Part shown: one piece after another, positions 1-9,464 of the stretch
Position numbering within the stretch: position 1 is the stretch's first letter
Layout of the letters: each line of letters begins with the position of its first letter
Assembly (NCBI RefSeq): GCF_028858725.1
Contig: NC_084774.1
Coordinates: forward strand, 7,662,001-7,726,000
DNA: 64,000 nucleotides
Direction of reading: 5' to 3'
Source: Colius striatus
Lineage: Eukaryota; Chordata; Aves; Coliiformes; Coliidae
Translations under genes and position numbers: made by a program
The notes under the pieces: generated by a model
Databases searched by the model: none
Told to the model about the DNA's origin: nothing
What the model saw: the letters and a program-made list of their open reading frames with translations, nothing else

Positions 1-1821
1 ATGACGTACAGCAGGGACTGCTTCTGTTACCATGTCAGACACATACTGTGGCAGACAGATCTTGAGAAAGTTAGACTCCTTCACCACTCCAAGAATCTGT
101 TGGACACTCTGTCTATCCATTCGAGAGCTGCAGGCTTTTCGAAGCACCTGGCAAACGAGCTGAAGGAAACTGGGTTTCATAGTTGTTTGGGAAAGGAGAT
201 CCTTCAAACCTGAACTGGAAGCAAGTGTGATGACAACTTCTGAAGGGTCTTTCTGGAGGAGACTTTCCAGGAACTTATAGCCAATCCTTTTTACTTGCTG
301 AGGCTGCTCACTGAGCTGGGCACCACCTGGGGTAGCGTTCTGGTGGAAATGAGGATTTTCCCAAGGCTTCGTTCCCCTTCCCCTACCTTCATTTTCCTGA
401 TCATTCCTTAGCCCTCTATCCCTCTCATGTGCTTGCCCACCTTGATACCTCCTTCCTCTACTTTCATTTTCTTGCTCATTCCAGGGTCCTCTATCCCTTC
501 CATGTGCTTGTCCACCTTGATACCTCCTTCCTCTACCTTCACTTTCTTGCTCATTCCAGAGTCCTCTATCCCTTGCATGTGCTTGTCCACCTTGATATCT
601 CCTTCCTCTGCCTTCATTTTCTTGCTCATTCCAGGGTCCTCTGGCCCTCTCAGGTGCTTGTCCACTCTGATACCTCCTTTCCCCACTTTCATTTCCTTGC
701 TCACTAAAGGGTCCTCTGACCCTCTCATGTGCTTGTCCACTCTGATACCTCCTTTCCCCACTTTCATTTCCTTGCTCACTGAACGGTCCTCTGACCCGCT
801 CATGTGCTTGTCCATCTTGATGTCTCATTCTCCTTCCATCATTCTCTTGTTCATTCCAGTGCCCCGTGGCTCCGCTGTTGGCCTGCCCACCTTGGATTCT
901 TGGTTTATTCTTGCTTGATTGAGGAACTCTCCAAACCCAGCCATCACCTCTCTCCTCTCTTTGCCCAGGTGCAAAAGGATAATGACTGGCTTGAGGATTT
1001 TCCCCTAACCGAGCTCGCTGGCCTGACACATTATTTGTTCTATTTCTGCCTCTTTGTATAAAGCCAGTATCCCAATGATCTCCATGCCCTTAAAAAAAAA
1101 ACAAAACCCAAAAAACTCCTTAATTATAAATCATTCACATTAACCTGCCTCCCAATAGAAAAGCATGAACACTTTGGCCTAATAGAATATTTTTGACATT
1201 TGGCATCAAAACCAACATCATATTTGCATTCAAACTTTTAAATTGGTGTTTCTTTTGTGCCCCTTTTTCTAATTGCTAAAAAAGAATACGATGCTTAGAG
1301 TTCACTTAAGTAGTTAAGACATGGAGAGGGGAAGACACTAAAAATATAAGCTCTTTTCCACAAAACAGAAAGCACAATTTTAATAAAGGCCAAAGATGAA
1401 GTTTCCTGCGCAGGGCAGGATTTCCAGCCATTATCCAAATAATGACAAAGGCAGCAGCAGCTAACTTCAACTTTATATAACACATAGAACATAGACCTTC
1501 TAGACAAAGTCTGCCCTCTCAGAGTAGCAGGTAGCATAGACCTTATAGTTTTTGTCACCCTCCCTGTAGAACACTTACAGAAGCACAGCATACTATCAGA
1601 AACAGCAGACTGCTGCAGTGCCTCATCACCCAGGCAAATTAACCAAATACTGAAATTTGAGCTCGAGAGGAAGTTTCACTATATCTAGTCAAAGGTTTCC
1701 CCTGTACGAGCACCATCCCCCAGGCCTCCCACAGCCTTCCCCCTGCATTCACTGGACATCCCTCACCTCTGCCTCCAGCTCGGGGCTGCCGGGACCAAGG
1801 CTCCTGCCCGGCACCCTCCAT
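1..1821 (-). CDS. ZNFX1: ZNFX1, N-terminal coding exons (partial, runs off left edge)
   Basis: ZNFX1 is a large SF1 (UPF1-like) helicase with NFX1-type zinc fingers. It is interferon-inducible and described as an antiviral double-stranded-RNA sensor. Only the N-terminus lies here. Coding exon A is 1821-1767: ATG, 18 codons plus one base, then a GT donor. Coding exon B is 1088 to beyond 1, entered through a T-rich tract ending in AAG at 1091-1089. One base from A plus two from B give a Gly codon, so the phases agree. Exon B reads through an Arg/Gly/Gln/Asn-rich disordered stretch and a 25-residue tandem repeat. It then enters the conserved segment beginning EQPQQVKRIGYKFLESLLQK, followed by QLVCQVLRKACSS, which I recognise from vertebrate ZNFX1. 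The helicase and zinc-finger parts are outside the window. Exon B is very secure. Exon A rests on phase, donor and an ME start, so it is less sure; the 5' UTR is undefined. Confidence 0.9.
367..891 (-). repeat. Coding minisatellite in ZNFX1: seven 75-bp units
   Basis: Seven tandem units of exactly 75 bp lie in the ZNFX1 reading frame, so each adds 25 residues. A typical unit begins GGQAHERDRGPWNEQENE and continues with an Arg-Gly-Arg-Arg-Tyr-Gln type ending. The five central units are the most alike; the first (GGQAN...) and last are diverged. Because 75 is divisible by 3, the other frames also stay open on both strands. This produces misleading open frames (for example 408-815 minus and 427-918 plus) that are not genes. 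The peptide is Arg/Gly/Gln/Glu-rich and probably disordered. Human ZNFX1 has a shorter Arg/Asn/Gln-rich stretch here (from memory), so this looks like a lineage expansion. Confidence 0.93.
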
Positions 1822-2372
1822 CGTTCAGACTGCTCTGCGGGGTTCGGGTGTCTCCGGGCTCAAGGGCACCGCTCAGCACCGAGGACTGCGCCGCTCCTAC
1901 ACAAAAACACAGCCGCCGTCGTGCTCGGCGCTGCTGCGCTCCTCATACGGCCCGGGAGCCGCCGGGCTTGTGCCGCCTCCGACGAAAGTTCCACTTTCCA
2001 GTTCCCAGCAAGCACCGCCCTTCCCCGGCCCCGAGCCGCTCTCACCCTCCCCCGTCCTGCTCCCAGCGCCGCCCGCCCCGCTCCCCGTACCGATCAGCAC
2101 CGGCGGGCAGCATACGGAGCTTTTCCTTTGTCCGGTACCCGCGGCCCCCCCAGGGAAAGTGCAGCCAGCGCCCTACACCGCTCAAGCAGCAGCCGCCGGC
2201 GCCGCTGCCTCCCCCGTCCCCGGCGCCGTCCCCGCTCGGCGCCGCCGCTTTCGGTTTCCTTTCCTCGCGCCGCGGGGCAGCGCCGTCCCCGCCGCGGGCG
2301 CGCGCCCGGCCCGCCCGTGCACGCGCGGCCGCCGGCTCACGTGGTGCGCGGTTCCGGGGCAGAGCTGCGGCC
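1822..2372. promoter_or_regulatory. CpG-rich head-to-head promoter of ZNFX1 (-) and DDX27 (+)
   Basis: The 551 bp between the two divergent start codons is GC- and CpG-dense, with many CCGCC/GGGGC boxes. The island continues to about 2640 into DDX27 intron 1. No TATA box is evident. Transcription start sites cannot be placed from sequence. Both 5' UTRs must lie here unless further upstream non-coding exons exist. Confidence 0.75.
1984..1998. promoter_or_regulatory. Palindromic IRF/ISRE-like element
   Basis: The sequence GAAAGTTCCACTTTC is a perfect inverted repeat of GAAAGT with a 3-base spacer. On the minus strand it gives GAAAGTGGAACT, one base off the interferon-stimulated response element form GAAANNGAAACT. 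It lies about 165 bp upstream of the ZNFX1 ATG, which fits the interferon inducibility known for ZNFX1. Binding is inferred. Confidence 0.4.
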
Positions 2373-5300
2373 ATGCTGCGGAGCCTGGGGCTGGTGGGCA
2401 CGATCGCAGAGGCGGACGTGGGTCCCGAGGACCCCGAGTCTGAGGGCTCCGAGGATGAGGAGGTGGGACTGGCTAGGATCCGCTGCCTGGGTCGTACGCG
2501 TGCCGGGCCGGGCCGGTGCGGGGGCCGGGCCGAGTTGGATCGGTTGCACGGGGCCGGGATGGGTTGTGCGGGCTGGGGCCGGGACTGGGATCGGTGCGGT
2601 TCGCTTCGGCCGTTTTGCAGTCGTTGCTCTTTGGCGTTACCACAGGAGCTGCGCCGGACGCCGGGGTCCAGACGCCGGGGCCCCACAAGCGGGGACTTTA
2701 GTGCCACGTTCAGCTTCGGCGAGGCGGAGGCCGGCGGGGAAGGCACCTGGGCAGCGGCACTGCGCCAGCTCCGTGACAAGGTGAGGCCTGGGGCCAGGAC
2801 GGGCTGCAGTACCCCACGCTGTCCCGGACTCTCCTTACATCTGTTCTTTTGTGATTTCCTGCCTAGAGAGCAGCTACGACGTTGGATGAGAAGATTGAGA
2901 AAGTGAGACAGAAAAGGAAGTTCCAGGTCAGACGCTTTCTCTCTCATTACTGAAAGATTGGTATGGGCTTGGCTTTCGACTGTGTTCTTTCCAGGGGCAC
3001 AGACTCTGAAAGCCTCGCTAGGTGCAGTGTTCAAGCTGCAGCTCATCGCCTCAACTGAACTTGCAGCCACACCTGATGTATTGCTGACCTGATGAGAATG
3101 TAGAACTGTTATGCTTAGGTTTATTCAAAACTATGAATGTATGACAGGACTCATAAAAACAAAAGGTCACAAAGGGTTAAAGTTTCTTTTTAAAGTTTCA
3201 TTACTGTTTCTTTTTATAACTGTCCTTAAAAACTTTAGGAAAGAGAAGCTAAACAAGCAGAAGTGAGAGATACAGATACAGAGACTGCAGATAATCACAC
3301 CAAAAAGAGCGAGCATGAGGATTTCATTAAGGATGAGGAAGATGTGGAGTCTCAGTGTTCATTGGATGATGAAACGATCTTCACAAAAGCAGGTATTAGC
3401 AGTACTTAGAGGGATAGTCTCTAAGAACAATCTGTCAAACTGCTGGCTCACTGGAGAAAAGTGGGTAGTGAAACCTTGATAGGAGCGGGCAAGAACTTAT
3501 TTTTTGTTGTCTTCCCTCAGCAACATTCCTTCTGATTTTGTTTAAAGATAATTTGGATGGTAGCCATAGAGCTTTAATTAAGCTCATCCCCGAGGAAGGA
3601 TGTTTGCTTGGAATTTTGCTCAGTTGCATGGCTGTATTTGTTTCTGAGGCTTCTCCCTCAATAGCTCGTTCAGAGCAAAAAGTATGAGACGTATGTTGTT
3701 ATGTGTTTAGCTATGCTTTTTAGTTCCTGTCATGTTTCTCTTCTGTTGCAGATACGGTCAAAGTGAAGGAAAGGAGGAAATCAAAAAAGAGAGAAACGGT
3801 GAGTGTTGGACAGAATGATCCTAGATCATTTTCCATCATTTCTTCTGGAGGAATTTGACTGGCACAGGCTGCCAAGGGAACTGGTGGATTCACTGTCCTT
3901 GGAGATATTTAAAAGCTGTGTAGGTGAGGTGCTGAGGAACATGGTTTAGTGGTGGGGTCGTCAGTCTTAGATTAATGGTTGCATTTGATGATCTTAAGGG
4001 ACTTTTCAAACTGAAACGAGTCCATGACTTTGGTTGACAAACTGTAGCTCAACAAACAGACCAGAGCCCTTTGATAACAATGTGTTGCTGCCCATGTTGT
4101 TCCAATTTTGTTGTTGTTTCTGTTTCCAGGAAGCGGAGGGCTTTTTTGAAGATGCTTCTCAATATGATGATAACTTGTCATTCCAGGACATGAATCTTTC
4201 ACGACCTTTGCTAAAGGTATTCACTTAGTTTAGTTACTGCTACTGCCTCCTCTCCATCAATGAGGACTGACGAATTCCTTTTCTCTTTGCAACCTCTTTG
4301 AAAGCACTATTATGTGGGACCTAGCGTCACAGTCCGGTAGGAGCTGTTCTTCCCAAGTAGTGGAAACCATTCTTTGGTTCACAATGTGTCAACAGTATCT
4401 TGAGTCCGACTTGTCATAAAATCATAGAATGCCTGAGGTTTGAAAGGATCACTGGAGGTCATCTTGTCCAACCAACATCCTGGACTGTCCAGAAGGCTTT
4501 TTGATATCTCCAGTGATAGAGACTCTGCAGCCTCTCTGGGTAACCTGTGCCAGTGCTCAGTCACCCTCACAGTGGAAGTGTTTCCTAGTGTTCAGAGGGA
4601 ACCTCCCGTGTTTCAGTTTGTGTCCATCGCCTCTGGTCCTGTCACTGGGGACCACTGAAAAGAGCCTGGCTTTGTCCTCTTTTCACCTTCCCTTCAGGTA
4701 TTTATGTACATGGATAAGATCCTCCCCAAGTCTTCTGTGGGCTGAACAGTCTCACTCTGTCAACCTTTCCTGATGTGTGAAATGCTTTATTCCCTTCATA
4801 ATATTTGTGGCCCTTTGCTGGATACTCTCTAGTATGTCCATGTCTCTCCTGTACTCGAGACCCCAGAACTGGGCACAGTAGTCCAGTTGTGGCCATGCTA
4901 GACACAAAGTTTAATTTCTCTGTCTCCTTTGTAGGCAATCACAGCTCTTGGCTTCAAGCAACCAACCCCAATTCAGAAGGCTTGTATCCCTGTGGGTCTT
5001 CTGGGAAAGGATATTTGTGCCTGTGCTGCCACTGGGACAGGTAGGGCATTGATCAGGTCACAAGAAACATGCAGAATTATCTATCCATAATAACTGGTAA
5101 TTCTTAATTTTCTTCTTTAGGTAAAACAGCTGCTTTCATCTTGCCTGTCCTTGAGCGCCTGATTTACAAACCTCGTCAGGCTCCAATAACACGGGTATTG
5201 GTTCTAGTGCCAACACGAGAACTGGGTATTCAGGTGCACTCTGTCACGAAACAGCTGGCACAGTTCAGCAGTGTCACAACTTGCCTTGCTGTAGGTGAGT

Positions 5301-8300
5301 GTTAAGTTGCTTTTGTGAACTATACTGCTTATTGTAAACTGTACACAAGTGGGACGGCTGCGTTATGGAGGCTGTCATGGTTATGCAGGCATGCTTCTAG
5401 TAGGTGTGCTGTAGTTCAAAAATGTCTTTCCATACTTATTGCTGGTCACACTGTATTAATTTGAGTTGTTTCTCCTTCCTCAAGCAGTTTGCATCCATGT
5501 ACCCTGCTGCAACCTGCTCAGGGGGTCATCAGTGCATATTTGCTGTTTTTCAGGTGGCCTGGATGTGAAGACTCAGGAAGCAGCTCTGCGCTCTGGGCCA
5601 GACATTCTTATTGCCACTCCTGGGCGACTGATCGATCATCTCCACAACTGCCCTTCTTTCCACTTGAGCAGTGTTGAGGTGCTAATTTTGGATGAAGCAG
5701 ACAGGTAGGCTAAGCAGGACAGCAGTGAAAAATGGTAGTTTTCTGCTTTCCTTTTTGCAGGCTATAGGGCAGTCTTTGTTGCCCTGCCTTAAGTAATGTT
5801 TCTAAGCTTAGAACCAGATGAAGCTGTCTTACCTTTCTGTTTTTCTCCTGTGTAGGATGCTGGATGAATACTTTGAGGAACAGATGAAGGAAATAATCAG
5901 GCTGTGCTCCAACCACCGTCAGACAATGCTTTTCTCTGCCACAATGACAGAGGAGGTAAGACAGGCTGCTGAGAAGCATATTGTCATGGTTTAAGTCCAG
6001 TGAGGCACAGAACACCATGTGGCTGCTCACTCAATCCCCACTCCTTCCCCTGATGAGTCTTCATGGACCCCTTCAAGTGTGGATCCTGTCCATGGCCAAG
6101 AGTCTTCCAGATACACAGTGCTCCAATTCTGCCTTCCCACAGAGTTACAGACCCTCCAGGCACAGCCACTCCCTCTGGCCTGGGGTCCATAAACTGCAGC
6201 AGATCTCAGCTCTACTGTTACCCACTGTGGGCTACGGGGGCACAGCCCCCATCTCACTGCAGGGTGCAGGGGAGTCTCTGCACCAGCACACTTCCTCCCT
6301 TTCTTCCTTATTGATTTTGGGATCTGCATGGTCAATTCCCTCTCATCTCATTCCTTCCATGCATGTCCTGCTGCAGATTTCCCCTTAAATACTGATCGCA
6401 GAGGTGCCCAGTTGGCCTAGCCTGGGCCAGAGTTGGGTCTGACTTAGAGATGGAGGACATTTGGAGCAACTTCTTACAGGGGCCACCACTGCAGCCCCTT
6501 TGCCCATTACAAAAGAAACCACCTCCATACAACTCCAACACACATATTGAGGCAGAAAGTTTAATAGAAGCTTGCCTAGTTATTTTACCAGAGATGTGGA
6601 CTTTTTTTCTTAAATTTGTTCTGGTAGGTTAAAGATTTGGCTTCTGTTTCCCTAAAAAATCCCACCCGAATTTTTGTGAACAGCAACACAGATGTTGCCC
6701 CTTTCCTGCGTCAGGAATTTATCCGTATCAGACCCAACCGAGAGGGGGACCGTGAGGCCATTGTGTCAGGTTAGTGATGAGCAAAGAAAAGCTGGAATTG
6801 GGAGGTGACTATGAAGCAGGATCCTGAGAGGCCTTTCTTTCAGCTCTACTGACACGAACCTTCCCGGATCATGTGATGCTTTTCACACAAACCAAGAAGC
6901 AAGCTCACCGTATGCACATTCTGCTTGGGCTGATGGGTCTGCGAGTTGGGGAGCTTCACGGGAACCTCTCTCAGGCACAGCGTCTAGAAGCTCTCAGGTA
7001 TTAGGCTTAGTTGGCAGTCACAAGCAAAAAGAAATTAGGAGTTGAAAGTTTCAGGGCAGAAGTGCATTGCTGTATTCATTGCTAATGTTTTTGCTGTCTC
7101 TACTCAGGCGCTTTAAGGATGAGCAGATCGATATTCTGGTAGCCACAGATGTGGCTGCACGTGGACTCGATATTGAAGGTGTTAAAACAGTGAGTATTTG
7201 CATGAGTATTTTTCTTTGCATGTTTTTTTTTTTGCACGTATTTTTCGTGAGTCCTTTAACATTTCCCTACTAACACTGTTTTCTGTTACAGGTAATCAAT
7301 TTTACCATGCCTAACACCATCAAACACTATGTTCATCGAGTGGGTCGAACAGCCAGAGCAGGCAGGGCTGGTCGGTCAGTTTCACTTGTGGGTGAAGAGG
7401 AGCGCAAGATGCTGAAGGATATCGTGAAGACGGCCAAAACAGCAGTGAAAGCCAGAATTCTTCCCCAAGGTATGTATTTCACTGAGGTAAAAAGCAGGAG
7501 AGCAGTATGCAGGGTACAGATGGACACTAAAAGAGGTGCTCAAAAATAAGATGGACTTTACAGGAGCTGCTTCTGATGTTCACACTATTGTTTTCAGATG
7601 TCATACTAAAATTTCGAGACAAGATTGAGAATCTAGAGAAAGATGTGTACGCAGTTTTGTGCTTGGAGCGTGAGGAACGTGAGATGCAGCAGTCAGAGGC
7701 CCAGGTAAATGGGATTTTTAGATTTTTTTAACCTTAGTTTTTTGGGGGATCTGGAGTAGACATGGTGTGCAGTTACCACTTAACCTTACTTAACCTGCAC
7801 ACTTTAGAAAGGGAGGAAAGATATTTAGTCAACATGAGCTCACTTTTTGACTAAATTATCTCAGATTAATAGGGCAAAGAAGCAATTGGAGACAGGAAAA
7901 CACGAGACTGTGGGTGAGGGTATGGAACGGAGCTGGTTCCAGACCCGTGAGGAGAGGAAGAAAGAGAAATGTGAGTCAACACCACTACCATGTTAATTCC
8001 ATAGTTGCAACTGGGCTCTGCTCTATACTTAAGGAGGTTCTTCATTCTGTTTCTCTCTCCAGTGGCTAAAGCCCTGCAGGAGTTTGATCTAGCATTGCGA
8101 GGCAAGAAGAAAAGGAAGAAATTTATGCAGGACAGACAGAAGAAAGAGCAAATGACGGTGAGTACTTTTGTGGACAAGTGGACTACCCTGGTTTTCCCCT
8201 AGCAAAAGCTCACACCACTGTAAACTTGTATTTTAACACCTTTCAGCCAGAAGAGCGGTCACAGTTTGAAATCTTGAAATCTCAAATGTATGCTGAGCGG

Positions 8301-9258
8301 CTGGCTAAAAGGAATCGCCGAGCAAAGCGAGCCAGAGCTTTGCCAGAAGAGGAACCAACAGCAGCACCAGCAGGTATGCTGGTTATGTTAGGTTATGTCA
8401 CCTAACCTGTTACAAATAGGTAAACTAAACTACTTTTTATAGAAGGAGGCATGGACCTATGAAGGAAAGCCACCCATGCTGGCCAGGGTGCAGTCACTGC
8501 TTTTCTTGATGTTTAGGCTAATTGTCGTGGTCAAGGCTACTGGACTCTAGTCATCAAGCTGATGCTGTGACTTTCTTGTTACAGTGTTCTGACTCTTCTC
8601 TGTTTTAGGTCCCAAGCGGAAGAAGTTGTCTGTGTTTGATGAAGAGCTTACCAACACGAGTAGGAAGGCCCTGAAGCAGTACCGTGCTGGGTAATGTCTG
8701 AGCAGTGGAACCTCACTCCAGCCTGCAGGAGGGGGGATTTTCATTTTTTACAATTATTTATATTTCCATCTCTGGATTTTCTCAGGGATACTTTGGTATT
8801 GGGAGGGAAAAGGTGGGCAGAGCAGAGAAGGGATTCTTGCGAGTAGCTGTGCCATTGACATACTTCTGTGTTTTTTGTCTTCCCTCCCCCCACTCTCCTT
8901 TCTCTTAAAAGCCCGTCATTTGAAGATCGAAAGCGCATGGGCATGGCCCAACACAGGAAAGGAGGAAACTTCAAATCCAAGTCCAGGTAGAGGTAGCACT
9001 TCCTTACTCGAGGGGGTTTTTTTTCCTGCTTTCTCTTATGATTTGCTAAAAGGCTTTTTGGTTCTGCAGTAGCTTACCTTGCTACTGCAGGTCTTATGCT
9101 ACTGGCAACAACGTATACTGCCTTTAATAGTGTGGTCCTAGGCTTCTACTTGAGAGAGCATTGCCTAGAAGAGGCTCAGTGCTGTTTCTTAGCAGTGGGA
9201 GTTGGACTGGTGGAGTGTCATTTCACGTATCTTCTCTTTCAGGTACAAGAGAAAGTAA
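2373..9258 (+). CDS. DDX27: DDX27, nucleolar DEAD-box RNA helicase (complete, 21 coding exons)
   Basis: DDX27 (yeast Drs1 relative) is a nucleolar ATP-dependent RNA helicase needed for pre-rRNA processing and 60S subunit assembly. Coding exons: 2373-2462, 2646-2780, 2867-2926, 3239-3392, 3752-3798, 4130-4216, 4935-5040, 5121-5294, 5554-5704, 5856-5955, 6628-6769, 6844-6997, 7108-7189, 7292-7469, 7598-7704, 7865-7970, 8063-8157, 8247-8373, 8609-8690, 8912-8986, 9243-9258. They sum to 755 aa; human is near 765-796. Helicase motifs in order: Q motif FKQPTPIQ (~198-205); GTGKT, split by intron 7 (~225-229); [20 protein letters not shown] (330-333); SAT (362-364); [12 protein letters not shown] (~478-489); [11 protein letters not shown] (~509-519). 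The N-terminus is acidic and Lys-rich. The C-terminus is Lys/Arg-rich and ends RYKRK, suiting nucleolar targeting. All helicase residues are intact. The start has a G at -3. Confidence 0.97.
3855..4031 (+). repeat. CR1 LINE 3' fragment in DDX27 intron 5
   Basis: The text matches the 3' end of avian CR1: a 'TGGCACAGGCTGCC...' block, then a GATGATCTTAAGGG-type tail and a decayed ATTCTATG-like end (TCCATGACTTTG). It is old, judging from many substitutions. No coding capacity remains. Confidence 0.85.
4418..4905 (-). repeat. CR1 LINE fragment, antisense, in DDX27 intron 6
   Basis: It starts ATCATAGAATG (the reverse complement of the CR1 3' tail) and continues through the standard CR1 3' region to GGGCACAGTAGTCCAGTTGTGG. 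The homology stops about 30 bp before the exon 7 acceptor at 4934, so the branch-site region of this intron may be CR1-derived. Confidence 0.9.
5982..6542 (-). mobile_element. Solo LTR, avian ERVL-type, in DDX27 intron 10
   Basis: A 561-bp element begins TGTCATGG and ends CA. It is flanked on both sides by the 5-bp duplication CATAT (5977-5981 and 6543-6547). The TGTCATGGTTTAA start is, on the reverse strand, the end of a common avian ERVL-like LTR. No internal retroviral sequence adjoins it, so it is a solo LTR with whole ends. The perfect target duplication suggests a moderate rather than ancient age. Family assignment is from memory. Confidence 0.8.
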
Positions 9259-9436
9259 GAACTGTTGGTAATTACTAAATAGGTAATTTCAGACAGCTTC
9301 CCCAAGGGCCCGGATTTCTCTGTACTGCAAGGATACAACTTCAGTAAAATTATTTTCTTCAAGTTCTGGACTTGCTTTGGGATGTTTGTTACTATGTGAT
9401 TGAAGACTCTTTGAGAACATCTTTGGCAGCCCATGC

Positions 9437-9442
9437 AATAAA
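9437..9442 (+). terminator. DDX27: DDX27 polyadenylation signal
   Basis: An AATAAA hexamer lies 179 bp after the DDX27 stop. Downstream GT-rich sequence (TTTGCTGTGTTTC, near 9465-9477) fits cleavage at about 9455-9465, giving a short 3' UTR of about 200 nt. Confidence 0.8.
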
Positions 9443-9464
9443 AGTGGTGAATTTTTCCTCAATG

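Noticed and set aside
408-918. Repeat-protein open frames on both strands (135 aa minus, 163 aa plus)
   Set aside because: They are alternative frames of the ZNFX1 coding minisatellite; the ZNFX1 frame joins conserved sequence and splices in phase.
1657-3070. Long open frames (375, 352 and 342 aa) across the first CpG island
   Set aside because: Stop-poor GC-rich composition; they cross the DDX27 exon/intron boundaries and show Pro/Arg/Ala low complexity.
6770-6843. Possible box C/D snoRNA in DDX27 intron 11 (GTGATGA and CCTGA present)
   Set aside because: The intron is only 74 nt, the boxes almost touch the splice sites and no terminal stem is visible.
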